The notes under the pieces were generated by a model that saw nothing but the letters and a program-made list of their open reading frames with translations, had not been told where the DNA came from and searched no databases. From assembly GCF_016808095.1 (NCBI RefSeq), contig NC_068980.1, positions 14,263,388 to 14,327,387 on the forward strand: DNA of 64,000 nt. The letters run 5' to 3'. The stretch is from Vigna angularis (taxonomy: Eukaryota; Streptophyta; Magnoliopsida; Fabales; Fabaceae). Position numbers and translations under genes: made by a program. Below are positions 34,864 to 46,092 of this stretch, one piece after another (position 1 is the first letter of the stretch; each line of letters begins with the position of its first letter).

Positions 34864-35985
34864 ATGGCTGAACCTTCAAGAAGAAGGAGAAGAAGAACAA
34901 GTGGAGTTTTAGAGAGTAATGTTCGCAGAAGAGATGCTACCATAGAAGGGTGGCTTTCCGATGAGCAAGATCAACAGTCATTCTCACAATTTTGGAAGGA
35001 AAGGAAGCTCATCAAACAAAAATTCATTGATCTCGCTTGGTATACATCCTACAACTTCTCCTTTCCCAATCTCATCATTGAACAAGGAGTTCAACACATA
35101 ATGGAACTCCGTGGAAGGTACTATCCGGATCTTGTTCGCATCTTCTATTTTAATTTAAAGGTTCGTGATGGGGTTTTCCAAACAAGGGTGAAAGGTGTGG
35201 ACATTGTCTTGGACAATGACATTTGGACAATTGTAGCCAAAGTCCCTGTTTTAGAAAATTCTCAAATTATTCCGAATGACTTTGCTCAATTCAACAAGAT
35301 AGCGGTGTACCAGTCATTTCTCCGCAATCCTCGACAACACAATGCTCGTCTCTTCCTTGCTGGTGGACTCAAGATGGAAGAACGCCTCTTGCACTACCTT
35401 ATTGTGTGGCTTTTGTGCCCTAGAGGGTCAAATCATGCCCAATGCTCTAAGACTGATCTCATCATTATGTATGGAATACTTCAGAGCATTCCACTAAATT
35501 GGCCTCACCTGATTCAGACAATAATGTTCAAGGCCAAAAGGTTAGATGCTGCACCTCTTCCATATCCTCTTCTTGTTTCCCAAATTTGTGAGTACAAAGG
35601 AGTAGATGTCACAAATGAACATCATGAGACTGTTCTTCCGGGTCATAAGGTTGGAGATAACTCCCTGAGGCAAATGGGTTTTATCAAACAAGGACTCTCC
35701 TACATCCACCCTGAGGATGCCATTGGTGGGCAAGAAAATGAAGACGAAGCTGCGGATATCCCCATGCCTGACCCCACACATGTTGCTGGCCCATCTCAAG
35801 TGCATGAGGAATATAGTCTAGAGAGCCTCTCTAGACAAATGACTGAGATGGCTCGCCTCCAAAATGAGATGATGAACATTCAAAACACTCGCCACGAAGA
35901 AATATGTACTCATCTCAGGAATCTAGACACTAGGATTTCAGGATTAGAGCGGCACTTTAATAGTGACGCAAGTGATGATTTCTAG
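34864..35985 (+). CDS. Sirevirus extra ORF (envelope position), plant-transposon-protein type
   Basis: An uninterrupted 373-codon ORF between pol and the 3' LTR, start context tcaATGGC. The N-terminus (MAEPSRRRRRRTSG) is strongly basic and could be a nuclear or nucleic-acid signal. Residues about 30-260 form a globular part (DLAWYTSYNFSFPNLIIEQG, YYPDLVRIFYFNL, VKGVDIVLD, HYLIVWLLCPRGSNHAQCSK) resembling the 'putative plant transposon protein' domain that I recall from legume elements. The C-terminus is acidic and then a heptad-like helix (LSRQMTEMARLQNEMMNIQN, LRNLDTRISGLERHF). I see no signal peptide and no clear membrane segment, so an envelope role is not supported. It is intact although gag and pol are broken. 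Function unknown. Confidence 0.75.
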   Translation: MAEPSRRRRRRTSGVLESNVRRRDATIEGWLSDEQDQQSFSQFWKERKLIKQKFIDLAWYTSYNFSFPNLIIEQGVQHIMELRGRYYPDLVRIFYFNLKVRDGVFQTRVKGVDIVLDNDIWTIVAKVPVLENSQIIPNDFAQFNKIAVYQSFLRNPRQHNARLFLAGGLKMEERLLHYLIVWLLCPRGSNHAQCSKTDLIIMYGILQSIPLNWPHLIQTIMFKAKRLDAAPLPYPLLVSQICEYKGVDVTNEHHETVLPGHKVGDNSLRQMGFIKQGLSYIHPEDAIGGQENEDEAADIPMPDPTHVAGPSQVHEEYSLESLSRQMTEMARLQNEMMNIQNTRHEEICTHLRNLDTRISGLERHFNSDASDDF

Positions 35986-36092
35986 ATCCTCTTTGTTTGT
36001 TTTGTTGTTTCTCTTTATGATTGTATGCATCTTTTTTTCAATAAAAAGTTGTTGTTCATTTCTTTTTCTTCTATGCATAATTTCTTTCTATT

Positions 36093-36266
36093 AAGGGGGA
36101 GCACATATTTTTTTTCTCATGATCAAAAAGGGGGAAAAGATAGTTTAAACTCTTTATTTCTTTATTTATTTCTATTAATCTCTCCTTTCGTGAGTTGTGG
36201 TTGTTTCAGATTATTAAAAAGCTTTAAACTCAGGAGAATTTTTGATCATCATCAAAAAGGGGGAGA
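36093..36266 (+). promoter_or_regulatory. Repeated polypurine tracts
   Basis: Three tracts: aagggggag at 36093-36101, aaaaaggggga at 36125-36135 and aaaaagggggaga at 36254-36266. The last, adjoining the 3' LTR, should prime plus-strand synthesis. Repetition of this tract is a Sirevirus trait. Confidence 0.85.
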
Positions 36267-36267
36267 A

Positions 36268-37323
36268 TGTTAGCAAAAATCAAAGATGAAGTTTTGATGA
36301 TGAACAGATTTGCACAAGTCAAGATCCATAAAGACAGATTGAAGATCTCTGTATTTTATAAAGCTTTTATAATAATCAAAGTTGATGTAATAGTGCTGAA
36401 ATATGTATTAGGGTTGATTCTTGTAATTTATATTTGATTTATTTACTGTTGAGAATCATCCACAAGCTGTTTTAATCGATTAAACCCAGTTTTAATCGAT
36501 TAAAACGAGGCTGGCACTGAAAACCCAATTGCCCCTGTAATAATCGATTAAAGCTAATAATAATCGATTAGTTAATCGATTATTCCTGAGAATAATCGAT
36601 TAACACTAGCCGTTGGGGGTTTTAGATTTGAAAAACTAGCCGTTGTACTCATTTTAATCGATTAATACTTGTGTTAATCGATTAAATGCGTTAGATGGCC
36701 CGTTTTCGAAGAATGGAAGGGTATTAGGCTGAGTCTATAAGATGGCTCACTCTTTATCTCAAAAACAACTCTTCCCTTGTGCTAAAGACCTCTGAACTCT
36801 TTGAGAACTCTGTGAGATTGTTGAAGCTAAGGAAACTCTTGTCTGCAAAGTCCTGAAGTGCTACTGCGGTGACAGAGGAATAGCTTGTTCATCCTTGGTG
36901 TATCCGAGGAAGTGCCTGGAAGAGAATCATCCTTCGTGAAGCATTCGAAGGAGGTGGTCATCCTTTGTGAAGATTCAAAGGAAGTGTAAATTCGTCTCTT
37001 GTGGTTTCAAGAGAGGTGGTATTTCTAAACTCTTACAAATTGTTTTTCTTTGTGATTAATATTTGTAACTGTTTTGTGTTAGTGAAAAAGGTTTATCTTG
37101 TTTGAGATAAGCGACTGGACGTAGGATCCGAGTGATCTGAACCAGGATAAAATCACCTGTGCAATTTTTCTCTTTCCCTTACTCTTTCATTTATATTTAA
37201 TTATCTGCTCAGTAAGAAAAATTAAGAGAAAAATAATAAAAGGCACAATAAAAGTATATAACCAATTCACCCCCCCTTCTTGGTTTGTTCCACGCTAATA
37301 ATTCCGTTGCAGCGATTCTAACA
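36268..37323 (+). repeat. 3' LTR of the young Sirevirus
   Basis: Same ends and eight palindromes as the 5' copy. At most differing sites it has G or C where the 5' LTR has A or T. Confidence 0.95.
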
Positions 37324-38139
37324 GTTTCCTAAGAGACTCATGGCACTAGACAGTCATGTGATTACTCAACTAATTAAGACTTTGAAGAACAATTTAAGGC
37401 TTTAAATGAAAAAACAAGAAAGTAAATATGAATGCAATTTTGATCAATTGAAGAGAAACGCAAAAGTGAATGATGTTTAAATTATGAGATGAAGATGTTG
37501 TTGGGGTTTAGATTTCACCTAATCACTCTAATGCATAAATGAATTCTTCTTCTTTATTAATTGTTAATGTCACTTTCTAAAGTACTTAAAACTCGATGTC
37601 TCGGCGAAGAAAGCCTATTCTTAATTACTAGTTTACATTGTCTTGTCTCCCTAATAACTAATCTTGCATTATGAACGGAAGCTTAAGACAACCAAGCGTT
37701 CTATCCCTATGTCTAGGCAATAGTTCCCATGGGAGAAATTCCCTAGTTCTAGGTTTCTCCGTATGTGTCCATATCAAAGAAAACCACTAATCATGCCATG
37801 AATGAGTTAAACATAACAAGAATAGAGAAAAGGAGAATAACCCTAACAATTAATGAAAGAAGCATAAATAAATTGAAATCAATTCAAATACATGAGAGTT
37901 TAGAGGTTACATCTTCCCCAACAACATATTGAATTTAGTTCCGCCTTGTCATGGAGAAACTAGATGAACAATGGAATTAGAATGAGAGAAAACCCTAAAA
38001 ACCGAAAAGGAGAGCTTCCGCATCCAATTCTGACTTCGAAGAGCTGAAAAAGTCTGAATTTGCATCCTTTCTATCAAAAGATACTCCCTCTAGGACGTCC
38101 AAGTCCTTATATACAGCTGAATTGGATCATGGGCCAATG

Positions 38140-38345
38140 TCGTCAGCGCTCAGCGCCCCCACTTAGGGCGCCCAAGCAAGCTTGCGAGAAAAGTGACGCT
38201 CAGCGCCCCAAGAAGGGCGCCTAGGCATGGCACAGTTTTCGAGAACTAGCGCTCAACGTCCCATAAAAGGCGCTCAGACATGAATGCGAGACTGCTGCGC
38301 CGAGGGCTCTAGAAAAAGGCGCCCAAGCATCCTGCGAGCTTCTGC
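38140..38345 (-). repeat. About 60-bp GCGCTCAGCGCC-type tandem repeat in the solo LTR
   Basis: Units contain gctcagcgcccc, agggcgcc-aagca and tgcgag. The GC-rich array sits inside an otherwise AT-rich LTR. Confidence 0.7.
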
Positions 38346-38597
38346 AACCTTCTCTTCTGGTGCTCTTTCTGTCCTTTCTGAGTTCCACTCCTTAATATTT
38401 TAATCCTCTTAAATTCATTCCAATTTCCTACAAAATCAAGGGAATTTAGTGATAAAATCCTCAAGTATAACCTAAACTCTCTTATTCACACAAATAAGCT
38501 AAAAATATGAGTTCAAGCAAGCTTCTAAGTCAAAAAGGATTTTTTTAATATCAAAATTGTAACACAGATAACGGTATATTCAAACGTTATCAGTTGT

Positions 38598-39215
38598 TTA
38601 TAAGAGGTTCACTCACATTATGAATCATTGGATGGCTCTTGGGAAGAATTTTGACAAAGAGGAGTTGAATATCAAAATCCTGAAGAGTCTCAATAGGACA
38701 TGGCAACCTAAAGTAACTACTATCTCAGAATTCGAAGATATCATAAAATGTTGGAAAACTAAGAATATGATCTAGAGTTGGGAAGACTCAAAGAAGAGGA
38801 GGAAGGTGATCGAAAATGCAATGTTGCACTCAAACATTGTTAAGGAAAAGGATGAATTTGTAGAAGACAATGATGTAGAAAAATCTGACAGTGAAAAGCT
38901 AAACTTTTCGCAAAAGAGTTTTTCCAGGTTCCTTAAGTGTAAAAGTAGATCTTACAATAAATATTTTGTTTCAAAGAAATCTCATAAGAAATAGGAACAA
39001 GGAACAATTCACACATTTTTTGAGTATAGAAAATAAGGGCATATCAAGCTAAATTGTCCAATATTCAAAATGAAACAAAAGCTAGAAAAGAAGAACGAAG
39101 CTAAGAAATACAAGAAGAAGAGAGCACATATAGCATGGGAAGACAATGCCTTAAGTACTACTAACAAATCTAGTGAAAGTTTAGACGAAGTGATGGCATA
39201 CCCCCAACCATGACC
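38598..39215 (+). pseudogene. Sirevirus-like gag, middle part (old copy, continued)
   Basis: Continues the gag cut at 27665/28590: YKRFTHIMNH, then ELNIKILKSLNRTWQPK (young copy: ELNIKILKSLDRSWQPK), an acidic stretch, a decayed zinc knuckle FFEYRK-GHIKLNCP and KKRAHIAWEDN (young copy: KKAYIAWEDDN). Several stops. The rest of the old element is not recognisable after about 39215. Confidence 0.7.
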
Positions 39216-39999
39216 TAGCACATTCATGAAGAGTTGGAGACATCTATGGAAGATGGGTCTAGACTCTTTCTCTTTGGTCATCTTAAGCCATCATGAAGAC
39301 TTAGTAGAGTAAGAATAATTTTGGGCCTTGTATTTTGGGCCAAGTAGTCTAGATTTTATTTGGGCTTTGTATTATGGGCCAAGTAGTCTAGATTTTATTT
39401 GGGCTTTGTATTATGGGCCTAGTGGTATATGATTTCAATTGGGCCTTGTATCTTAGGCCAAGTAGAATAGGATTTTGACCAAACAAGTCAATAAAGAGAC
39501 AAGGCCCAAAGTTAACTATGCTTGCACATCCAAAATGGGTGTGTTGACCAAGGAGTCAACATTTTGGCTAAGCTTTGAGGACAAGGGAGCAAGACTTAGT
39601 CCAAGGCATGTGGAGGCATCCCATTAGATAGTTTTCCTCCTAGTTAAGGGCCATGTGCCACTCTAGGAATGGAGAGTTTTTCCATTGGTAGTGACCACAT
39701 GTCACTCTCTCATTTGAGAGGATTTTTTCCACTTGTATCCCTCCTATTGGAGAGGGTTTCTCCTTGCTCTCCAAGCCAACTAAGGTGGCTCTTTTCGATT
39801 AAAGTTTTTTCCATTTTGACACACCGTAGCTTATAAATAGAGGTGCTCTCCATCATGTAATCACCTTTGATTTAGAGTAAAGTTATGCTGCCATTTTTGT
39901 GTCATACTATACTCTTTTAAGGTCACCTAGGCTAAAGTATCCCAAGTGCTCTCCTCTAGCCACCTTCCTCCAAGAGTTGGCCCAACCTCTCTTAGAGAA
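39216..39999 (+). repeat. LTR-like fragment with TATA box and 44-bp repeats
   Basis: At 39330-39470 three or four units of tttgggctttgtattatggg (about 44 bp). A TATAAATA box at 39832-39839 (inferred promoter) is followed by agaggtgctctcc and a leader-like stretch ending ccaccttcctccaagagttgg. A related LTR lies in the opposite orientation at 53570-54480. Confidence 0.5.
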
Positions 40000-40039
40000 T
40001 CCTTAAACATATTTAGAGAATCCTTAAGCAAAATGCTTA

Positions 40040-40680
40040 ACTGTAGCAAACTGCAAGTTTTAACCGATTACATGATATGCATAATCGATTAAAACTCGTG
40101 TCTTTGCCAACATCTATTTGCTGAGTGTTGTGATGTGTTTTGAGAAGAAAAAGTTTTCAAAATTCCTTAAGTGTAATACTTAACCGATTACACAATTTAC
40201 TTAATCGGTTAATTCTGGTACACATTGCAAATTGTTTTCATGTTAAGTCTTAACTATCATAACGGTCATATTTTCAAATGTTTTGACTTACAATATATGT
40301 GCAACCGATTACATTAATTCTTTAATCTGTTAAATATGTTTTAATGTAAATCTGGCATAGCACTGTTAAAAGAATAACCGATTACATTAATTTCGTAATC
40401 GATTAAAATGCGTCAGTATTGTGAAAATATTATAAATAGTTGTCTTGCGCGATGTTTCAAAACAAGATACAAAATATACAATAAGGTTGTTGAAGAAGAC
40501 TGAATGTAGGCTTGGTCGAACCAGTATAAAATCTATGTTGATTTTTCTATCCCTTAAACTCTTTTATTGCATTATTGTTTTAATTGTCTTGCGTGTTAAA
40601 GATCATTCTAAACATTTCCAAAGAGATAGTAAAAGAAAGTATTTTCATTAAAAACCAATTCATCCCTGGTAAGAGAAATA
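40040..40680 (+). repeat. Sirevirus-like LTR, 3' half
   Basis: Several ttaaccgattaca or taatcgattaaa motifs at 40060-40410. The 40500-40680 part follows the order of the young LTR end (gaaccagtataaaatc...ttttctatcccttaa...aaaaaccaattcatcc). Possibly the 3' LTR of the old element whose gag lies upstream. Confidence 0.6.
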
Positions 40681-40700
40681 AACATAACATTTCTTACCAT

Positions 40701-40702
<2 letters not shown>

Positions 40703-40772
<70 letters not shown>
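40703..40772. repeat. (AT)n microsatellite
   Basis: About 35 AT units. Confidence 0.95.
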
Positions 40773-40774
<2 letters not shown>

Positions 40775-40775
<1 letters not shown>

Positions 40776-42050
40776 ATATCATCACCAATGAGTTGGAGTG
40801 TGTAATTTAGTATGAGATTTTAAGTGCATACACTATCATTATGAATTAGATGGTGAATGTTTTTTTATGAATGAATAACTAGAAAGTTTGAGTATGTTAT
40901 ATCTTTTTACTGGAACTTTCTAAGAATGGAAGTTGTGTGTCCATACTTAGAAAAATAAATTATGTGCAGTACTATGTTGGCATGCTTTTAGAAAGAGCAT
41001 AACTTGTTATGTATACGTTTAAGTGAGTTTGATCATAGAATCTAGAATCTTTTGTAGCTAATCTGGTGTTTTGGTTAATATTTTATGATGTTTGTATGGG
41101 TTTTATATACCTAAAGTGTCGAAAGAGTTGTTAGATGTTTCTGGGAACCATAAGGGAGGTAATTTCGTAAAACGGAGTCTGATGTGAGCACTGAGCGCTA
41201 TTCATCATCGTTAGGCGGTGGCACGCTGGGCGTAGGAAAGTTCTCGCTAAGCGAGACCTAGGTTTTGCAAACTTCTGTTTTTGTTGAAATGCTTGTTGTT
41301 TTGGTGGTCTGTGGTTATTTAATGATTATTAGGATAAGTAGTTTTAAAGGCTAAAGCACTTGGTTAATGATAATTGTGATGAGATAACCGGTATAAAGTA
41401 TTGTGGTTGTGTTCATGTATCTTGTGATTAATATGATGAAACTTGTGATTCTTGATGTTGTTAGATATTGAGATGTGTTCTTGAAAAAAAAAAGATTATA
41501 TGATGTTGATGTGATGTTCTTGATGTTTTCAAGTGGTGGTTTAGATTGCTAGTTCCATACCCTGAAATGTTTAAGTCTTCTTATATCTATGTGAATGGAA
41601 GTAGAACCCTTAGTTTTTGTGACAATGATCAGTTTGTGTGACATGAATTACGGGTATTGGTTTTAAGAAATCTTAGTCTGTGCAACTTTAGACCACTGAG
41701 AGTAAGTTATTGTGTGAATATTATTGGTTAAGATGCTTTGATTATTGTATTTTTAAATGATATATGCTTTGATTTTATTCAATAGCGCACCCATACTTCT
41801 TCTTGTTGTTACTACGATGATCGTATGATGTGTACGAGAGCAGATAGGAAAGCTAATGCTGACAAAATGAAATAGTTGATAAGAGAAAGGCTAGCAATTG
41901 GGAGCATAAAAGACTCATTAAAGTTTTAGTTCATGAAATAAATTTTATCAAATGTAATTGATGCTTTATTTGAACTTGAGTTATGGATATTTTAGTTTTA
42001 AAGTTATAATGAAATTCATTTCTTTTGAAATTCTAATTTTGTCTTTACAA
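40775..42050 (+). other. No gene; probable gypsy LTR debris
   Basis: No coding frame. At 41190-41260 it has gagcgctattc, gcacgctgggcg and ctcgctaagcgag, the GC-rich palindrome style of other LTRs here. Confidence 0.35.
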
Positions 42051-42054
42051 AAAT

Positions 42055-42362
42055 CTCGACTTTGATACGCTTAACGTGACTCCCAAAATTGGGAAGTTAA
42101 ACAAATCACGAAGCAACTGGTTGGAACGTATATGATTTGAAGGGAATAAGTCCAACCTATTGCACGTATAAGATCATGCTGGAGAAAGATTTCAAACCCA
42201 TAGCACAACCACAAGAGATTGAATCCTATCATGAAAGAAGTGGTGAGAAAAGAGTTGTTGAAGTTGCTTGAGAAAGGGATGATGTATCCTATCTTAGACC
42301 GTGCTTAGGTTAGTTCTATGCATGTTGTTCCAAAGAAAGGAGGGATGAATGTCATTGAAAAT
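42055..42362 (+). pseudogene. Athila-like gypsy pol, start of reverse transcriptase
   Basis: Frames read SPTYCTYKIMLEKDFKPIAQ, then decayed PVHVVPKKGGM-type sequence (VVPKK around 42330), a pattern at the start of Athila/Ty3 reverse transcriptase. It stops at a CACTA insertion (42363) and continues at 51185. Frameshifts and stops present. Confidence 0.75.
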
Positions 42363-42375
42363 CACTAGTGCAGAA

Positions 42376-42760
42376 AGGGCTATAGACGTCCGTTCTGTGG
42401 GCCTTTTGACGTTCGACGTTCCCCCGACGTCTATGCGGGTGATGTCTATGTAGACGTCCGTTGTGTCAGGCCGGACGTTTATATAAACGTCCGTTGTGTC
42501 TGGCCGGACGTCTATATAGACGTCCATTGTGTCAGGCCGGACGTTTATATAGACGTCCGCTCTGTCAGGCCGGACGTTTATATAGACGTCCGCTGTGAAC
42601 CCTCGGACGTTCATATAGACGTCCGGCGCCTCTCCCCCAGACGTCTACTTGGCTGAATTGTTAGTGGTAGGGTCTGGGGGGTTGGACGTCCGTTAGTGCA
42701 CTGCCGGACGTCTATAGACGTGCGACTGTGCACTAACAGACGTCTACTGGGCGTTTTTTT
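42376..42760. repeat. CACTA subterminal repeats, 42-kb end
   Basis: About ten units around 37 bp with tagacgtccg, tgtcaggccggacgt and tatat. A 106-codon minus-strand frame across it (VYINVRPDTTD repeats) is a product of the repeat. Confidence 0.9.
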
Positions 42761-42958
42761 TTTAGAAATTGATTTATTTTTTCAATAAAAGCACACCTGA
42801 AAAGCAGAAAAATGTCCCAGAACAATTTTGCAATAATATAAATATGCGTTTCATATAAACAAAGTTCTACATAATGTGGAGTTCAATCCACTACCAAAAC
42901 TATCAACATAAAACTTAAACTAAAACTAAACAATGTTCAACAAGAAATAAAACTATAC

Positions 42959-45828
42959 CTAACTCCATCTTTGCAGAAGATAAGCGGTCCACTCCTGCCT
43001 TATCTGTTTAATTGTGTCCTCTAGAATAGGTGATGTACTCTTGAAGCGCTGCAAAATTCAAGAAAGATTCATTATGGTTTCATATATGTTGAAGATGAAT
43101 TTGATTTGTAATGTATTGAAGGTATACATCATTACCTCATTCCAGTCATCTGTAATGACAGCTCGAATGATGGTCTTAATCCAACACATCACATAGAAGC
43201 CACATTCCCATGAATCTAGCTGCTGGTTACGCTAAAATGACAAACTAAATAGTTAAGAATTTAGATCATTCAATAACATAGAAAATGAATTAGAAACTAT
43301 AAATGACTTACAACCTTTGGATACAAAATTTGAACCAGTTGACCACGAGATTTACTAATAACTCTGTACAGATTGAAAACACAAAGTATAATTAATATGA
43401 CTATATTTATCATAAAAGTTGAAGGTGAACATCAAATTCAAAGTCATTTTTGGAGAAACACTTACGCTTGAAGCATGGTTCTCAAGTCATTTTTCATCCT
43501 CCTGTGCAACGAACAAAACCATATAATTTTACATTGTTTGGGAATGATGACCATCAGCTGCCAGTGCGACCTATCACGAAGGACAAATAGTTATTCAACT
43601 AATTAAGGAAACTATAATAATAAACTGACCCCATATAACAACACCTACCCCTCAATGTATGGCACAAGGTATACGTCTCTTTTTGACTCATCCATCCATG
43701 TTTGCAAATAATGTTGTCTGTTTTGAAGTGTGTTACCAGACGGTTGAATGGTCTGAGGTTCAACAAATCCGTACATGGAAGACCGACCTTGGTCTACAAC
43801 GATTGTGTCCATGTACCTAAAACAACAAAGTTAAGTTGTTAGAAACTATAACAATGTAAATAAAAGTAATATGAAAGACCAAATTGACTATCTTACATGC
43901 ACCACAGCTGAATGATGGAAATATTCAACATCCGATCTCCCCCAATCATCTCCAATGCATCAGATAATGTGATATAAACTGGCACATGTGGGGGAAGACC
44001 AAATACTCTCAAATCCCAGTATAGTTCTAATGGTGCTTTCTTCAACCTGGGTAATTTTGTCATTAGCTTTGATAGAGGATCATCCTCCGCTTTAGTCATG
44101 TCATCATCTTCATGTATGATTGTATCATGAATCGGCTGCTTTTGAGGACGTGTGAACTGAAGATAAGAATTTACGTCAAAGCGTTATCAACAATTATTTG
44201 TAGAATAAACATAGAAATACTAAGTTAATTATACCTGTGGAGTAGCGATGTGGGACATGATCAATGCTCTAGGCCAGGCAATAAATGATCCTATGGCCTC
44301 CCCAACAAAGTTAATTTTTGGAGTGGGTACAGGCACCTGAGCCTGGGGATCCCGAACCTCGTCAATGGTCAGACGCACGTGCTGGGGTAATATGGCAACA
44401 CCATGAATGGTCTGCCCTCCCTCAAGCACTCGTCCGACAGCCGCAATGCGTGGGGGATCCCCATCAACCAACAGCTCATATTGACCGTTATACTGAGTGG
44501 GGTCTACAGCAGAGCATGATCCTCTAGTGCTGACACGAGGTGGTGTGGGAGTGTCATCGGCCCTCATGTTGCCTTGCGTCATGGAGTGCAGTTTTTCTTC
44601 AAGCGCTCTTTGTATTTGTTTTTGTTCTTGTAGCTGCTCCATGAATCGTTGCTCCATTGATCTCATGCTTTGGTTGAGTCTTTCCTCCCACTGAAGATCC
44701 ATCTGCCTTAGTGTCTCCTGACTCCTTGATTAGGGGGTTTTCTGTGTAGGGCCAAAGTAGTCACGAAGACCAATCGCCCCAGGAACTCCACGTACACGTC
44801 CTGGGTGCTCGGGCCTTCCAATGGCCGTTGTTAGAATGTCGTCCCTACCTTGGCCAGCAAATGTGCCCTGAGTCTGCTGCTCAACCAACTCATCCTGCAC
44901 ATAAAAAAACCAAGTTACAAGACATGCTGTGATAGATACACAATCAAAGAACTGCTTATAATTTGAACTTACAATTCTCTATGAGATCAAGGCAGCGGAG
45001 GAAGATGTCATGTTCCCATCAGATTTAGTCCGAGCAGCCTTCCACAGCTCGTACCTAGCAGGTACAGGTGCTAGGTCCGGCGACTCAAGTCCAGAGGCAT
45101 CCGCTCTAGACTTTCTCAGTTTCTTCTCCAGTTTTGCATATCCACCTCGTGATAACAAGTGTGGTGCGTCGTTTAGCCTTTGTCTTTCTTGGGCGGCTAA
45201 CCTTTTATCCTGTGAAACCATTTATATAAATAAGTGTAAATTGATAAAAACTCAATGAAAGACGATGTTAAGAAACATACCTTCCATTCCTCAGACTCTC
45301 TAGATGCATGAAACTGCATCCAATCCTCCTCTGTGAATGTATATTGCTGACAGGGATTTTCATGTTGCCTGTCTCCAAAGACATATAGTCGTGTCAGCCT
45401 TGTCTTGAAATCCCTCCATCTTATCGCTATATGCGATAACACTTTCTTTCTAATTTGCATTGTGTTTGGAATATCAAAATGTTGCTGTTTAAAACAACAA
45501 ACTTGTTATTCCAAAAGAAAACATAAAAGATAAGTGTATCACAAATTGCATGAAGTATAAACATACCTGAATATCTTGCCATAAGAGGTTCTTGTCGACC
45601 TCTCGGACGTCATCCCAACATGCATGAAGGATAGAGACATGACTTTTTGCTAACTTACCCAGAATAACTCCTAAACCTATCAGCATGTGGCCCTGATGGA
45701 TGACCTGATATGGGGTCGATGTCAACATGCCTCCTCTGACCATCCACGCGTCCGGAGGTCACATCTGCCACTCGGGTGACGCCTCGTCCACGTCTGCTCT
45801 TTCCCGATCTTGAGTCTGAGGCCGACAT
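42959..45828 (-). pseudogene. CACTA TNPA-like gene with Ulp1/C48 protease end, ten exons
   Basis: Exons inferred from GT-AG borders: 45828-45567, 45484-45281, 45209-about 44972, about 44893-44235, 44156-43897, 43816-43649, 43570-43466, 43363-43315, 43231-43136, 43048-42959 (TAG). It starts MSASDSRSGKSRRGRG, basic and Ser-rich. Exons 1-4 hold a plant transposase-like region (LHACWDDVREVDKNLLWQDI, AIRWRDFKTRLTRLYV, ARYELWKAARTK) and a coiled coil (EERLNQSMRSMEQRFMEQLQ). The end is a SUMO-protease-like fold: SHWQLMVIIP with the His codon at 43564-43566, WFCSLHRRMK, and QLDSWECGFYVMCWIK with the Cys codon at 43202-43204. Defects: a one-base shift after FRSYSG in exon 1 and in-frame stops late in exon 3 and near 44731. 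It probably binds the subterminal repeats; the protease role is unknown. Confidence 0.7.
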
Positions 45829-46092
45829 ACCTGAAAAATTAAACAACGTTAGTAATAATTCAATTATGATGAACATACATATAAAGTCAATAAAAGTGAA
45901 AACATCAACCTATTAATTAATTGTTTTTTCCCAAATGTCTTCGTTGTTATCACTACGAATTGCCTGCATGACATCGGCAACGTCATCAACTGGGTCTTCA
46001 GTGGGTCTACATGCAACAGATGTTGTCTCAAGTATATCAAGAGAATCATCATCATCATGTCCATGCATGTTTTTTCCTTCTAAAACCACTGA

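Larger units (their letters stand above)
28660..37323 (+). mobile_element. Young Sirevirus-type Ty1/copia retrotransposon (8.66 kb)
   Basis: LTRs 28660-29717 (1058 bp) and 36268-37323 (1056 bp) differ at about 14 positions by eye plus a 2-base C-run difference. Perfect 5-bp duplications gtttc flank it (28655-28659, 37324-37328). The order is primer site, gag, pol (protease, integrase, reverse transcriptase, RNase H), an extra ORF, repeated polypurine tracts and the 3' LTR. The extra ORF, multiple AAAGGGGGA tracts and palindrome-rich LTRs are the marks of the Sirevirus (SIRE/Maximus) lineage. A gag deletion, a changed protease site and several stops make it non-autonomous. Confidence 0.95.
28591..38592 (-). 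mobile_element. Gypsy-type solo LTR (1.33 kb) interrupted by the young Sirevirus
   Basis: The element is 28591-28659 plus 37329-38592, about 1333 bp once the copia insertion and its duplication are removed. In minus orientation it starts TGATAACG and ends CTTAACA. Flanks gatgt (28586-28590) and gttgt (38593-38597) are a target duplication with one change. Removing the insertion joins SIYD to VYKRFT in the old gag frame, which confirms the boundaries. On the minus strand a TATATAAGG promoter-like motif lies near 38107-38115. It has no coding capacity. Confidence 0.75.

Noticed and set aside
34864..35985. Envelope protein for the extra ORF
   Set aside because: No signal peptide or membrane anchor is visible; position alone does not support it.
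42294..42614. Minus-strand frame with VYINVRPDTTD repeats
   Set aside because: Translation of CACTA subterminal repeats.
44318..44694. + strand frames opposite the TNPA-like gene
   Set aside because: Shadows of the minus-strand coding exon.
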